NCBI RefSeq assembly: GCF_015461835.1
Contig: NZ_JACOPX010000003.1
Location: 350,572 to 414,571, forward strand
Reading direction: 5' to 3'
DNA length: 64,000 nucleotides
DNA from: Pseudomonas neuropathica
GTDB taxonomy: Bacteria; Pseudomonadota; Gammaproteobacteria; Pseudomonadales; Pseudomonadaceae
Shown in pieces: positions 38,701-51,863 of this stretch. The first letter of the stretch is position 1. Each line of letters starts with the position of its first letter. The notes under the pieces are model-generated. The model made no database searches. It saw only the letters and a program-made list of their open reading frames with translations, and had not been told where the DNA came from. The position numbers were made by a program, and so were the translations under genes.

Positions 38701-41700
38701 GATGCGGTTCCCCGCAAGCACCACGGTTCGAAACCCCGGATGGCTGGTCAATCCTTCAGGCACGACGGTCAGCCCGCAGTTGGACAGGTCGAGATCGTCC
38801 AGTTGGGGCAGCAGGTTCAGGTTGGGGAACGTCCCCAACGGATTGTTGCTCAAGTTCAGCGAGTCGAGGCTGTCGAGTGAAAGCAGCACAGCCTGATTTT
38901 CCGGGGTCATGACCACGCCACAATTTTTCAGCTCCAGGTCGGTCAGTCGAGGCAGTTTTACTTCGCCAAGCGCAAGCGGCTCCAGTTCGAAGCCGTTCAT
39001 TTTCAGCTTGGTCAGGTTGGGGAAGCACTCGACGAAGCGCAGGGCGTTGGTGATATTGGCGTTACCGGTGAGGTCCAGCCGGGTAACGTGCTCGAAACCG
39101 GCGTTGAGCGTCGGCATATCCCCCGTGAACGTTGCTGTTGCCCTGAGGGCCTCGAGGCGGTAGAAGCCGGGCGGGCTGCGCCAGAGCTGCTCGATCTGTT
39201 GCGCAAAGGATCGCCTGGCATCCAGTTCGCGGGTTTGTGCTTCAAGGGGCAGACGTTCGCCCGTCTCAGGGTCAAGGACGGCGGCCTGGTTGGTCCATTG
39301 ATTGAGTTCGAGGTTCAGGGCGCCGAGTTCATCTTCCCAGCGCGACAACTGTGCACCGAATTCGACCAACGGCCCGGGCAGTCGGTACAACACCTGTGTG
39401 GCTTTTTCAGCATCAAGGGCTGGGAACAAGGCGATCGTGCGCTGCAGATCCTCCTGCGGAGGCCGGACACCGAAGTACTTTCCGGTGTGCTCGAAGAACA
39501 CTTTCACCCGTTCGCGAGAGGCCGCACTCAACGGGTTGTCAGCAAAGGTGTAACCGTTGCTGAGGGAGCTGGGCAGGTTGAAAAACCTTTCCGGTATCCG
39601 GGTGATGCGGTTGCGATCGAATTGCGCCGAGATCAGGCGTGGATGATCCAGCAAGTCGTCGGGCACCGTGTAAATACCGGTATTCGACAGGTTGACGTAA
39701 CGCAATGCAGGCATCGAGTGCAGGTCCGGCGGCAAGCCCAGCGCGTTGCCTTCCAGATCGAGCAGGGTGAGTTGCGGCATAGAGGCGAACACCGACTCGG
39801 TGACCGTTGTCAGGCTGACTCGGCAATCGCGTAATCTCAATTCGCGCAGCGAGCGCATCGAGGTCAGCGCTTGTGGCAGGCTTGGCAGGTTGAGGTTGTG
39901 CGCATGCAGAATCTGCAACTGACTGAAAGACTGCAAAAAGCGCTCGACCGAGGTGGTCATGGGGCTGCCATCAATGTAGAGCGAAGTGATATGACTGAAA
40001 TCGCTCGAGAGGACGGGCAAGTCGCCGATGATGGCGTGCTTCAGCAGCACGGCGTGCCCGGCGGCGAAGTCCTGTTGATCGTAGTGCGTGACGTTCTCCC
40101 GTCGCCAGCTTTTGAGTAATTCGTCGCTGAGCAACCTGCGGTTCTGGATTTCGGCGCGCTTCTCCAGCGGCGTGAGCGCCGTGCCGGTTTCGGGGTGAAT
40201 GGCGGGCGGATTGTTGGCCCAGACATGCAGTTCGTTCTGCAATTGCAGGTAGTCATTTTGCAAGCGAAGTATCTCTGCGCGCGAGCCAGCGGGACTGCGC
40301 AGCATGCTTTCGGCGAGAAAGTCCAACTCATGCCTCGGCATCCGCGGGTAGAGCCCCCGGATGTCTTCTTCGAGTGTGCGCGGTTGGGAACTGGGGCGCG
40401 GCGGACGTGGTGGAGCAGGGGGATAACCATCGGTCCCCAGTAGCCGCAGCGTGTCGACAGCCGACGGTTGGGTCGGCGTCTCGCCGATCACCTGACGCAA
40501 CTCGTTGCGCTCAAGCGAACGTTCGCGGATGGTCGCCTTCAGCGCCTGGCCCTGGCCAATCCGGATGTCGAGGTTCTGGCGCTCGCTGTCGGGTAATGCG
40601 TACAACAGGCTGGAATAGAAATCGCTGAACGAATGCAGCTGCTGCCCACGATCGTCGTAAGGTTGATATTGGCCATCGTCGCGGCGAACCAGAACCTTGT
40701 GTGCGGCTGCATCTTCACGGCCGATGGTGTCCAGTAACGGGCCCTCGTAGCGCTTGTCACGGATCTCGATGCGTACATCGCCGCTCCAGCCCGGCAACAA
40801 TTTGAGACTGTGCAGCGCCAGAGAGTCGGAGTCGGAATTGCTCACCGAGTCCAGCTCCAGGCCTTCATAGGCGCGGGTAACGCGCACTTCCTGACTGGCC
40901 ATCTGCATGAGTGCCTGCTGGCGCGCGGGCAATTGTCCTTCGCTGATCTGCAACAGTTCGCTGCCGGTCGCAGTATCGAGCAGTTCGCGGGTGATGCTGG
41001 CCGGCAGTTCGGGAGGGTGGGCCTTGAGTCGTGCCGCCAGCGGATCATCGAGGTGCTGAAGGGCCTGATAACGCCTCTCGAACAGCGCGCTTCTGTTACG
41101 TTTGGCGAGATCGGCCACTTGCTTGCGCAGGTTCTGGCTGCGTACCTCGATGGACAGTGTCGGTCCCGCGAAGGGTTCGTTCAACAAGGCTTTGATCTGC
41201 GTCTCGTCGAGGCTATAGAGCAGGGTTTTAAGCACGTCGTCACCGAGCAGGCTGTCCTGGCGCAGTTCGGTCACGGGCAGGTTTGCATCCGCAGACGATT
41301 GCCACAGCTGCTGCCCTTGTCGATCGAGCAGACGCAGGCACTTATCGCTTGGCCAACGCCCGTATTCGCTGAGCACCTGCAGCTGTGTGACCGGGTCGGC
41401 GCGCAAAAACTCTTCGGCGACATTGCTGTCGAGCTGATCGATAAAGCGTTGCAACTGCTGATCAATCTTGAAGCGCTGGATACTGTCGGCAAGCAAAGGC
41501 GGGACTTTCTCCTGATTGACGTGCATTTTGCGCAACGCGTCTTCGCTGGTTCCGCTGATCCGCAAGACGGTTTCGCGCTCGTTCGGCGACAGGCTCTCGA
41601 CGGAAGAACCGATACGGCGCAGAACCGTCTCGCCGTCCCATTCCAGCGGTTGCTCGAGTTCAGTGTGCCAGGCGCCTTCGCCATTGTGGCGCACCAGCGG

Positions 41701-43536
41701 TTGGTAGGCGTCGGGGCGGCTCGGGTGTTCGATGCGGAACTGCCCCGGCACCTGGCTTTCTTTTACGGCAAAGTGGGCATCCTCCAAGGGCAGCAGGCGC
41801 TTGCCCTGATGCGTGTGCAAACCCAGCGCATCGGGTTGCGAATCGGCAGTGGGGCCCTGCGGGTGCTTGTAGCGTTCGAGATCCGGTTCCCAATAGCGGG
41901 TCTCACCACTGGCCAGTTGTACCGGTTTGAAGCGGTCGATGAACGCCACGACTTCCTTGGGCAATACCTTGCGGAACTCGGCTGCGCCAATCTTGCCGCC
42001 CACGGCGAACAGGCCCAACTGGATCATCGATTCCACGGTGCCCATCAAGTGTTCCAAGGCTTCGGTCGTTCGCCCCTGCGCCCACTCGACGATGCCTTCG
42101 AACGCCTCATCGAGCATTTGATAGGCCATGTACGCCATCATGGCTTCACCCAGCACCGGCACGAACGGCGCAACGATCAGCGCGGCGGTTTGCACGATGG
42201 TGGAGATGATGTTGCTCACCGAGTCCCAGAAGGCCCAGCGCGCTTTCTGGTCGACCACGGCGGTGGGTACGGCGATCACCCGGGCGTCATTGAAGATCTT
42301 GTTCAGTTTCGCGTGATGGATGTGTTGCCAGAGATCGTCGTGGAACACGGTCAGCGTGGTTTGCAGGTCCGGGCGCTCGACAGCGGTGTCGCGCCATGCG
42401 GGCAGCGAGCTGCCGGACTCGGGCGGGTGCCACATGATCTGGCTCAAGCGGCTATTGAGGGTGCTGAAGAAAACACCTCGGTGTTCGTGGTTCACGAATC
42501 GGCTGAAAAACTGCTGGTAGTCTTTCGAGCGCAACTGGCGGGTCAGTTCGGCGATCATTTCATAGGTCGAGGCGTACTCCTTGAAGGGATGCTCGGGATC
42601 GTCGGGGACATAAGCCACCACCCGCGCGGGATCTCGCGAGGTGTAAAGATCGGGGGCAAACACGACGATACCGGTCAGTGGCGCGCACAGCATCCCCATG
42701 TCATGGCACAACACTGCTGCCCCGCTGATATACAGGCCCTTCATGCCGTCGAGCACGGCATCGATCAAGCGAAAATAGCTTTCCGACACATCGCGGTTCA
42801 TCCGCGCCCACTGCAGGGCGGCTTTCATCGCGGCTTTCTGGCTGTCATCGATTTTGTTGCGCAGCACGGTGGCCACCATCGGATCGGTATAGCCGAGGTT
42901 GTCTTCGAGATGGGCCTTGTATCGCGCGCCGATGTCCAGCCTTCGGCACAACCGAGTGAATGCGACGATGCTCATTTTCGCCTTGATCGCCGGCAGGGGG
43001 CTGAACTGGCCGCTGGCGGTGGGACGAGTGACGAAGGTCGAGTCAGCTTCGAAGGCGTCGTCACGGGTTTCCGATTCCTCGAAGTTGTGCAGCGCGGCCT
43101 CCAGTAACGACACGGTCCAGGCGCGCGTGCCGGTGCGGATCGGAAACCATGGAGTGGTTGCGGGGATGTACAGACGCACGAAGGTGTTGCGCACATCCAG
43201 GTCCAGGTCGAAACAGTTTTTCAGTTCTTGCTGGAGCAAGGGCTCGGCAAAGGTGCTGGCGTCCTGCAAGTGTTCCAGGCTTTGATCGACCTTGCTTTGC
43301 GCGGCCCATTGCTTGGCGTTGAGGCTATTCATCTGCTGATGTTGCTCGGCAGGTGCCGACTGGAGAGTGAGGGACAGGCGCGGCAGGCTGTTCGTGAGTG
43401 CCTGGCGGCGAGTCGGTGTCGCGGCGCCGAGCCAATCGGGCAAGGCATTTTTCAGCGGCAGGTAATGATCGTCTGGATGCAGCGCGTTGTTCGTGGCGGT
43501 CGAGGCTGTCGGAGGGTGTCGCTGAGTCAGGTGCAT
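35749..43536 (-). CDS. Giant modular LRR protein, dermonecrotic-toxin-like N-terminus
   Basis: 2595 residues; AAGGAATGGCCC precedes the ATG. Residues 1-700 resemble the N-terminal dermonecrotic-toxin-like (DUF6543-type) region of large Pseudomonas LRR proteins, with hydrophobic helices near 435-480 and 500-520 (IISTIVQTAALIVAPFVPVL). From about 1060 come five modules of 300-305 residues, each with a helical linker (LFP-x-L, LPG-x-L, W) and then about eight LRRs ending in an ITELPDAIF-like and a DNPLS element. The last module runs straight into an acidic tail (DDFVDSDFSDGEE). The NEL ubiquitin-ligase domain that follows the LRRs in many relatives is not seen. No signal peptide is visible. It may be a secreted or contact-delivered effector. 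GC and codon use look like its neighbours. Confidence 0.75.
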   Translation of the reverse strand: MHLTQRHPPTASTATNNALHPDDHYLPLKNALPDWLGAATPTRRQALTNSLPRLSLTLQSAPAEQHQQMNSLNAKQWAAQSKVDQSLEHLQDASTFAEPLLQQELKNCFDLDLDVRNTFVRLYIPATTPWFPIRTGTRAWTVSLLEAALHNFEESETRDDAFEADSTFVTRPTASGQFSPLPAIKAKMSIVAFTRLCRRLDIGARYKAHLEDNLGYTDPMVATVLRNKIDDSQKAAMKAALQWARMNRDVSESYFRLIDAVLDGMKGLYISGAAVLCHDMGMLCAPLTGIVVFAPDLYTSRDPARVVAYVPDDPEHPFKEYASTYEMIAELTRQLRSKDYQQFFSRFVNHEHRGVFFSTLNSRLSQIMWHPPESGSSLPAWRDTAVERPDLQTTLTVFHDDLWQHIHHAKLNKIFNDARVIAVPTAVVDQKARWAFWDSVSNIISTIVQTAALIVAPFVPVLGEAMMAYMAYQMLDEAFEGIVEWAQGRTTEALEHLMGTVESMIQLGLFAVGGKIGAAEFRKVLPKEVVAFIDRFKPVQLASGETRYWEPDLERYKHPQGPTADSQPDALGLHTHQGKRLLPLEDAHFAVKESQVPGQFRIEHPSRPDAYQPLVRHNGEGAWHTELEQPLEWDGETVLRRIGSSVESLSPNERETVLRISGTSEDALRKMHVNQEKVPPLLADSIQRFKIDQQLQRFIDQLDSNVAEEFLRADPVTQLQVLSEYGRWPSDKCLRLLDRQGQQLWQSSADANLPVTELRQDSLLGDDVLKTLLYSLDETQIKALLNEPFAGPTLSIEVRSQNLRKQVADLAKRNRSALFERRYQALQHLDDPLAARLKAHPPELPASITRELLDTATGSELLQISEGQLPARQQALMQMASQEVRVTRAYEGLELDSVSNSDSDSLALHSLKLLPGWSGDVRIEIRDKRYEGPLLDTIGREDAAAHKVLVRRDDGQYQPYDDRGQQLHSFSDFYSSLLYALPDSERQNLDIRIGQGQALKATIRERSLERNELRQVIGETPTQPSAVDTLRLLGTDGYPPAPPRPPRPSSQPRTLEEDIRGLYPRMPRHELDFLAESMLRSPAGSRAEILRLQNDYLQLQNELHVWANNPPAIHPETGTALTPLEKRAEIQNRRLLSDELLKSWRRENVTHYDQQDFAAGHAVLLKHAIIGDLPVLSSDFSHITSLYIDGSPMTTSVERFLQSFSQLQILHAHNLNLPSLPQALTSMRSLRELRLRDCRVSLTTVTESVFASMPQLTLLDLEGNALGLPPDLHSMPALRYVNLSNTGIYTVPDDLLDHPRLISAQFDRNRITRIPERFFNLPSSLSNGYTFADNPLSAASRERVKVFFEHTGKYFGVRPPQEDLQRTIALFPALDAEKATQVLYRLPGPLVEFGAQLSRWEDELGALNLELNQWTNQAAVLDPETGERLPLEAQTRELDARRSFAQQIEQLWRSPPGFYRLEALRATATFTGDMPTLNAGFEHVTRLDLTGNANITNALRFVECFPNLTKLKMNGFELEPLALGEVKLPRLTDLELKNCGVVMTPENQAVLLSLDSLDSLNLSNNPLGTFPNLNLLPQLDDLDLSNCGLTVVPEGLTSHPGFRTVVLAGNRITQLPDALFDLPADRSDGIYLADNPLSAASRDQIKSYFRSHRNDFDVMADEQDVALARQLFPGLNAQKASEMIYDLPGDLAGGRKQLVRWRAELQQMREDLARWALETPSAHPVTGQVLSEGERLEQQAARSAFKELTEDFWRERSIDSGARTASFATDLKFFGELPRLTVNFDHVTSLQLAGNATTTGIDSFAALFPNLQALELKAFALDDIPSFVGRLKDLKTLKLTDCALTLTPEGQQLLGAMSKLQLLDLSHNPLTIAPDLNALPDLTSVSLAHTDISSVPKGIAEHPALEILHLNNNNITELPDAIFSLSSDQADGVYLNDNPLSLNARERIKRYYATQGRNFRVKPASADIAMAQRLFPRLGDNAAINMIYRLPGTLLAGTTQLLSWEAEIARMMGDLNAWRERLPVNNPLTELPWTAQEKATELAARQEFRDKLEQLWRGRRNDNSALRFNTFDAKPAFTGELPELSTDFTHITHLNLQGNPGLKVSGGFLRSFSGLQGLELQGFALGRIPQALQGLPSLETLMLSKCQITLDPDGQAILSTLTRLKSLDLYSNTLQATPDVSTLQNLTFIDLINTGIDSVPVGLEQLPHLEVALLSDNNIIELPAQLTRYSGRGIELGGNPLSVASRERVKAAFQAKADNFGISAQQDDIELAQSLYPSLSGFDANDLIYSLPGTLADGRLELMRRKTDLTRLLERLGTWADEIPSDAVTQMPFGNDAAAREKLKRQHFRDNLENELRRAPTHLTGPEVNCELSFTGELPPLTARFDHIEQLKLTTRASAPPRVDRLLALFPKLKDVEIRHYPLGEIPPSILGMDRLRSLYLPDCQITLTAQTAEAFAALKNLRSVDLSNNPLNRAPDLSHFPQMTDVRFGNCALTKVPDGLFELPRLMYADLSGNAITELPSEFPLQPGNAVTEYDFDDNPLHPESQQRLDRYTTAFNEQINERWMPEARRELDDFVDSDFSDGEERPLPSTRHS

Positions 43537-43695
43537 GGGCCATTCCTTGGCGTTGAAAAGAGCGCGCAGCAAATCAGCAACCGGCCACCCGTGTGCGGTA
43601 CATATTTATATCTTTGTCGCTGGGTTGAGTTGGTATTCTCTGCCGCCTGCCGCAAATCGACGGCGCCAGTTAAACTGCGCCTTTGCGACGCTATA

Positions 43696-45061
<1,366 letters not shown>

Positions 45062-45126
45062 TAGACCCTTCGGCGCCTGGAGTTTTTCAGGCGTCGAACC
45101 TAATTTTTGATGCCGGTGAGATTCAT

Positions 45127-45216
45127 TGTGGGAGCGAGCTTGCTCGCGAAAAGGGAGTTTCAGTCGCCATCTATGCTGACTGATACACCGCTTTCGCGAG
45201 CAAGCTCGCTCCCACA
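45127..45216. repeat. REPIN, family A
   Basis: Inverted arms TGTGGGAGCGAGCTTGCTCG and CGAGCAAGCTCGCTCCCACA with a loop of about 40 bp, inside the aru operon between aruC and aruF. Confidence 0.92.
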
Positions 45217-45264
45217 GTGTCCGGTGTTTTTTTCTGTGAATTTATAAGAGAAAGGAGTGACACC

Positions 45265-46284
45265 ATGCTGGTGATGCGCCCCGCGCAAATGGCTGATCTG
45301 GGCGAGGTACAGCGTCTGGCTGCGGACAGCCCGATTGGTGTCACTTCCTTGCCGGATGACGTGGAACGTCTGAGCGACAAGATCGCCGCGAGCGAAGCCT
45401 CGTTTGCTGCCGAAGTGAGCTTCAACGGTGAGGAAAGCTATTTCTTCGTCCTCGAAGACACCGCCACTGGCAAGCTGGTCGGCTGCTCGGCGATTGTTGC
45501 TTCGGCCGGTTACTCGGAGCCGTTCTACAGCTTCCGCAACGAGACGTTCGTGCATGCCTCCCGTGAGCTGAAGATCCACAACAAGATCCACGTGCTTTCG
45601 CAGTGCCACGACCTGACCGGCAACAGCTTGCTGACCAGTTTCTACGTACAGCGCGAGCTGGTCGGTTCGCCGTGGTCCGAGCTCAACTCCCGTGGCCGTC
45701 TGCTGTTCGTCGCCAGCCATCCTGAGCGTTTCGCCGATTCGGTGGTGACCGAGATCGTCGGTTACAGCGATGAGAACGGCGACTCGCCATTCTGGGATGC
45801 CATTGGTCGCAACTTCTTCGACCTCAATTACGCCGAAGCCGAACGCCTGTGCGGGCTGAAAAGCCGTACGTTCCTCGCCGAGCTGATGCCGCATTACCCG
45901 ATCTACGTACCGCTGCTGCCGGATTCCGCCCAAGAGGCGATGGGCCAGGTGCACCCGCGTGCGCAGATCACCTTCGACATCCTGATGCGCGAAGGCTTCG
46001 AGACCGATCACTACATCGACATTTTCGACGGTGGCCCGACCCTGCATGCGCGTGTGTCGGGGATCCGTTCGATCGCCCAGAGCCGCGTGGTGCCGGTGAA
46101 GATCGGCGAGCCGGTGAAAGGTGCCGGGCGTCAGTATCTGGTGGCTAACGCGCAGTTGCAGGATTACCGCGCGGTGTTGCTGGAGCTGGATTACGCGCCG
46201 GGCAAACCGGTGACTCTGGATCTGGAAGCGGCCGAAGCCCTGGGCGTCGGTGAAGGTGCCAGCGTGCGCCTGGTGGCGGTTTAA
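45265..46284 (+). CDS. aruF: Arginine N-succinyltransferase subunit alpha
   Basis: 339 residues, AstA-type GNAT-like fold (MLVMRPAQMADLGEVQ, HDLTGNSLLTSF, RTFLAELMPHYPIYVPLL, GQVHPRAQ). It pairs with AruG to transfer succinyl from succinyl-CoA to arginine, the first step of the AST pathway. In pseudomonads the enzyme is a heteromer of two related subunits. AAAGGAGTGACACC precedes the ATG. It is about 36% identical by eye to the next gene, indicating an old duplication. Confidence 0.94.
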   Translation: MLVMRPAQMADLGEVQRLAADSPIGVTSLPDDVERLSDKIAASEASFAAEVSFNGEESYFFVLEDTATGKLVGCSAIVASAGYSEPFYSFRNETFVHASRELKIHNKIHVLSQCHDLTGNSLLTSFYVQRELVGSPWSELNSRGRLLFVASHPERFADSVVTEIVGYSDENGDSPFWDAIGRNFFDLNYAEAERLCGLKSRTFLAELMPHYPIYVPLLPDSAQEAMGQVHPRAQITFDILMREGFETDHYIDIFDGGPTLHARVSGIRSIAQSRVVPVKIGEPVKGAGRQYLVANAQLQDYRAVLLELDYAPGKPVTLDLEAAEALGVGEGASVRLVAV

Positions 46285-46335
46285 CGCCTTAGCGAGTTTC
46301 ACGGGTGGCGAAGGCGGCCCGTTTGAGGAGATAGC

Positions 46336-48827
<2,492 letters not shown>

Positions 48828-48829
48828 CG

Positions 48830-48925
48830 GCCATCGCGAGCAGGCTCACTCCTACAGGACTTGTGTCGTACACAACATGTGTATTCACCGCTAAACCTGT
48901 AGGAGTGAGCCTGCTCGCGATAGCC
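48830..48925. repeat. REPIN-like inverted repeat, family B
   Basis: Arms ATCGCGAGCAGGCTCACTCC and TGTAGGAGTGAGCCTGCTCG around a loop of about 40 bp, inside the aru operon between aruD and aruB. Confidence 0.88.
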
Positions 48926-48990
48926 GCGACGCGGTCTGACTGAATTGTTACCTGAAGCCTATAACAACAGATTCTCGTGGAGCCTCGCTG

Positions 48991-50337
48991 ATGAAATCCT
49001 ATGAAGTCAATTTTGACGGTCTAGTGGGGCCGACCCATAACTACGGTGGTCTGTCCTACGGTAACGTTGCTTCCCAGAGCAACAGCCAGCAGTCTTCGAA
49101 CCCGAAGGAAGCGGCCTTGCAAGGTCTGGCGAAGATGAAAGCGCTGATGGAAATGGGCTTTCAGCAAGGCGTGCTCGCACCGCAGGAGCGTCCGGACGTG
49201 GCCGCTCTGCGCCGTCTGGGCTTCAGCGGTACCGACGCGCAAGTGATCGAGCGCGCCGCCAAAGAGGCCATGCCGCTGCTGGTCGCCAGTTGTTCCGCGT
49301 CGAGCATGTGGGTGGCTAACGCCGCGACTGTCAGCCCGAGTGCCGACACCGCAGACGGTCGCGTGCATTTCACCGCAGCCAACCTCAACTGCAAATACCA
49401 CCGCAGCATCGAGCACCCGACCACCAGTCGCGTGCTCGGCGCGATGTTCGCCAATCAGCAACACTTCGCCCATCACGCCGCGCTGCCGGCAGTGGCGCAA
49501 TTCGGCGACGAAGGTGCGGCCAACCACACACGTTTCTGCCGCGAATATGGTGAAGCGGGCGTCGAGTTTTTCGTATTCGGTCGCAGTGCCTTCGACAATC
49601 GCTACCCAGCGCCGCAAAAATACCCGGCGCGCCAGACCCTCGAAGCCTCGCAAGCCGTTGCGCGTCTGCACGGTCTGCGTGACGAAGGCGTGGTTTACGC
49701 GCAGCAGAACCCGAACGTGATCGATCAAGGCGTGTTCCACAACGACGTGATCGCCGTGGGTAACGGTGAAGTGTTGTTCTATCACGAGGATGCATTCCTC
49801 GAGACCGATCAGATGCTGGCTGAACTGCAAAGCAAGCTCGCCAAAGTCGGCGGCAACTTCCAGTCCGTGTGTGTGCCGCGTTCGGCAGTCACCGTGGATG
49901 ATGCGGTGCGTTCCTACCTGTTCAACAGCCAGTTGCTCTCGCGCCCTGACGGCTCGATGCTGCTGATCGTGCCGCAAGAGTGCCAGGCCAACGAGCGCGT
50001 CTGGGCGTATCTGCAAAGCCTGACCAGCTCCGGCGGCCTGATCCGCGAAGTGAAAGTCTTCGATCTCAAGCAAAGCATGCAGAACGGTGGTGGCCCGGCG
50101 TGCCTGCGACTGCGCGTCGCGCTTAACGAAACCGAACTGGCGGCGGTCAACCCAGGGGTTATCATGACGCCACCGTTGTACGGTTCGTTGACCGCATGGG
50201 TTGAAAAGCACTACCGCGACCGCCTGAGCGAGACCGATCTGGCGGATCCGCAATTGCTGCTTGAATGCCGGACGGCACTGGATGAACTGACGCAAATCCT
50301 TAAACTGGGCGCGGTTTATCCATTCCAGATCAATTGA
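48991..50337 (+). CDS. aruB: N-succinylarginine dihydrolase
   Basis: 448 residues, AstB family. Landmarks: [19 protein letters not shown] at the start, the [14 protein letters not shown] block, and the nucleophile Cys near the end in [13 protein letters not shown]. It hydrolyses succinylarginine to succinylornithine, two ammonia and CO2. TCGTGGAGCCTCGCTG precedes the ATG. Length is as expected. Confidence 0.94.
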   Translation: MKSYEVNFDGLVGPTHNYGGLSYGNVASQSNSQQSSNPKEAALQGLAKMKALMEMGFQQGVLAPQERPDVAALRRLGFSGTDAQVIERAAKEAMPLLVASCSASSMWVANAATVSPSADTADGRVHFTAANLNCKYHRSIEHPTTSRVLGAMFANQQHFAHHAALPAVAQFGDEGAANHTRFCREYGEAGVEFFVFGRSAFDNRYPAPQKYPARQTLEASQAVARLHGLRDEGVVYAQQNPNVIDQGVFHNDVIAVGNGEVLFYHEDAFLETDQMLAELQSKLAKVGGNFQSVCVPRSAVTVDDAVRSYLFNSQLLSRPDGSMLLIVPQECQANERVWAYLQSLTSSGGLIREVKVFDLKQSMQNGGGPACLRLRVALNETELAAVNPGVIMTPPLYGSLTAWVEKHYRDRLSETDLADPQLLLECRTALDELTQILKLGAVYPFQIN

Positions 50338-50394
50338 TGGCCGGCGCGTCGCCTGAACGCGGCGCGCGGCTTGTCTCCCCAAGAGAGTAAAAAC

Positions 50395-50685
50395 ATGAGC
50401 GATTCCCTGCAGCTGATCCTTGAAGACACCGACGGCACGCAACTGCAAACCTCGTGCACCCGCGTCGCGGTCATGTGGCAAGGCAAAGAGCTGTGGATCC
50501 AGCAGGACGGCCGTGGCCAGTTGCTGATCGGCGTGGACGTAGAAGAAGGTGACGCCGAGTACGCCAACCTGCTGCTGCGCCCATTGGCGACTAATCTGGT
50601 AAGTCTGCAACTGGAAATGGAACCGGCTGACGTCGGCGACGACGAAGACCACGTGCACGGCCCGGATTGCAACCACGATCACTAA
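50395..50685 (+). CDS. Small conserved His/Asp-rich protein of the aru operon
   Basis: 96 residues, with a strand-rich body (LQLILEDTDGTQLQTSCTRV, ELWIQQDGRGQLLIGVDVEE) and a tail rich in Asp and His (DDEDHVHGPDCNHDH) that looks able to bind metal. A small gene at this place is also found in P. aeruginosa between aruB and aruE. No function is known. It is 57 bp after aruB and 12 bp before aruE, so it is probably co-expressed with them. Confidence 0.8.
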   Translation: MSDSLQLILEDTDGTQLQTSCTRVAVMWQGKELWIQQDGRGQLLIGVDVEEGDAEYANLLLRPLATNLVSLQLEMEPADVGDDEDHVHGPDCNHDH

Positions 50686-50697
50686 GGAAACCGCTCT

Positions 50698-51708
50698 ATG
50701 CTCGCCCTCGGCAAACTGCTTGAACTGACCCTCGCCGGCCGCGAACCGGCGGAGAAGACTCAACTGACTGTCGAAGGCGTGCGTATGCGCTGGTTGAGCG
50801 AAGGTGCGCTGGAAGTCCGGCCACCGGAAGCTCGCGACAACGGCTTGGACCTGCTGCTGTCGGCAGGCATCCATGGCAATGAAACTGCGCCGATCGAGTT
50901 ACTTGATCGGCTGCTGCACGACATAGCCCGCGGCGATCTGAAGCCGCGCGCACGCATTCTGTTCCTGTTCGGCAACCCGGAAGCGATTCGCAAGGGCGAG
51001 CGTTTCGTCGAGCAGGACGTCAATCGGCTGTTCAACGGCCGTCATGAACAAAGCAGTGGCAGCGAAGCGCTGCGTGCCTGTGAGCTGGAACGTCTGGCGG
51101 CGAGTTTCTTCAGCCTGCCGGATCGCCAGCGTCTGCACTATGACCTGCACACGGCGATTCGCGGTTCGAAGATCGAACAATTCGCACTCTATCCGTGGAA
51201 GGAAGGTCGGCAGCATTCGCGCCTGGAGCTGGCACGTCTGCGCGCTGCCGGGATGGAAGCGGTGCTGTTGCAGAACAAACCGTCGATCGTCTTCAGCTCG
51301 TACACCTACGACAAGCTCGGTGCCGAGGCGTTTACGCTGGAGCTGGGCAAGGCGCGGCCGTTCGGGCAGAACGACGGGGTTAACGTCTCGCTGCTGGAAA
51401 CTCGTTTGAAGCAGATTATCGAAGGCACTGAGCCCCAGATGGCTGAAGCGCAGCTGGATGGTTTGCAGCTGTTCAGTGTCGCCCGGGAAATCATCAAGCA
51501 CAGCGATGCATTCCGTCTGAACCTGCCGCAGGACATCGAAAACTTTTCCGAGTTGGAGATGGGCTATGTGTTGGCCGAAGATCTGGCCAATACCCGTTGG
51601 GTCATTGAGGAAGAGGGCGCACGGATCATCTTCCCCAATCCCAAGGTCAAGAACGGCTTGCGCGCAGGCATCCTGATCGTCCCGACCAGCGGCGAAAACC
51701 TCGCCTGA
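50698..51708 (+). CDS. aruE: Succinylglutamate desuccinylase
   Basis: 336 residues, AstE family of the M14 zinc hydrolases. Zinc ligands H and E in [13 protein letters not shown] in YDLHTAIRG, and the catalytic Glu region in [12 protein letters not shown]. It splits succinylglutamate to succinate and glutamate, the last AST step. It is the last gene of the cluster, followed by a REPIN. Confidence 0.93.
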   Translation: MLALGKLLELTLAGREPAEKTQLTVEGVRMRWLSEGALEVRPPEARDNGLDLLLSAGIHGNETAPIELLDRLLHDIARGDLKPRARILFLFGNPEAIRKGERFVEQDVNRLFNGRHEQSSGSEALRACELERLAASFFSLPDRQRLHYDLHTAIRGSKIEQFALYPWKEGRQHSRLELARLRAAGMEAVLLQNKPSIVFSSYTYDKLGAEAFTLELGKARPFGQNDGVNVSLLETRLKQIIEGTEPQMAEAQLDGLQLFSVAREIIKHSDAFRLNLPQDIENFSELEMGYVLAEDLANTRWVIEEEGARIIFPNPKVKNGLRAGILIVPTSGENLA

Positions 51709-51736
51709 CCCCAGTTTCGGTTTCGACATATAACCC

Positions 51737-51826
51737 TGTGGGAGCGAGCTTGCTCGCGAATGCAATCTGGCATTCAACATTTGAGTTGGCTGTCAGTCCG
51801 CTTTCGCGAGCAAGCTCGCTCCCACA
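51737..51826. repeat. REPIN, family A
   Basis: Inverted arms TGTGGGAGCGAGCTTGCTCG and CGAGCAAGCTCGCTCCCACA between the convergent aruE and ribH2 genes. Confidence 0.92.
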
Positions 51827-51863
51827 GGGGAATGAGTGAGACCACAGATCTCACTCATCGTGT

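Noticed and set aside
40810..43107. 765-codon open frame on the plus strand inside the LRR gene
   Set aside because: Antisense to the long LRR gene; composition (Gln/His/Arg/Gly-rich, no domain) is that of a shadow frame in GC-rich DNA.
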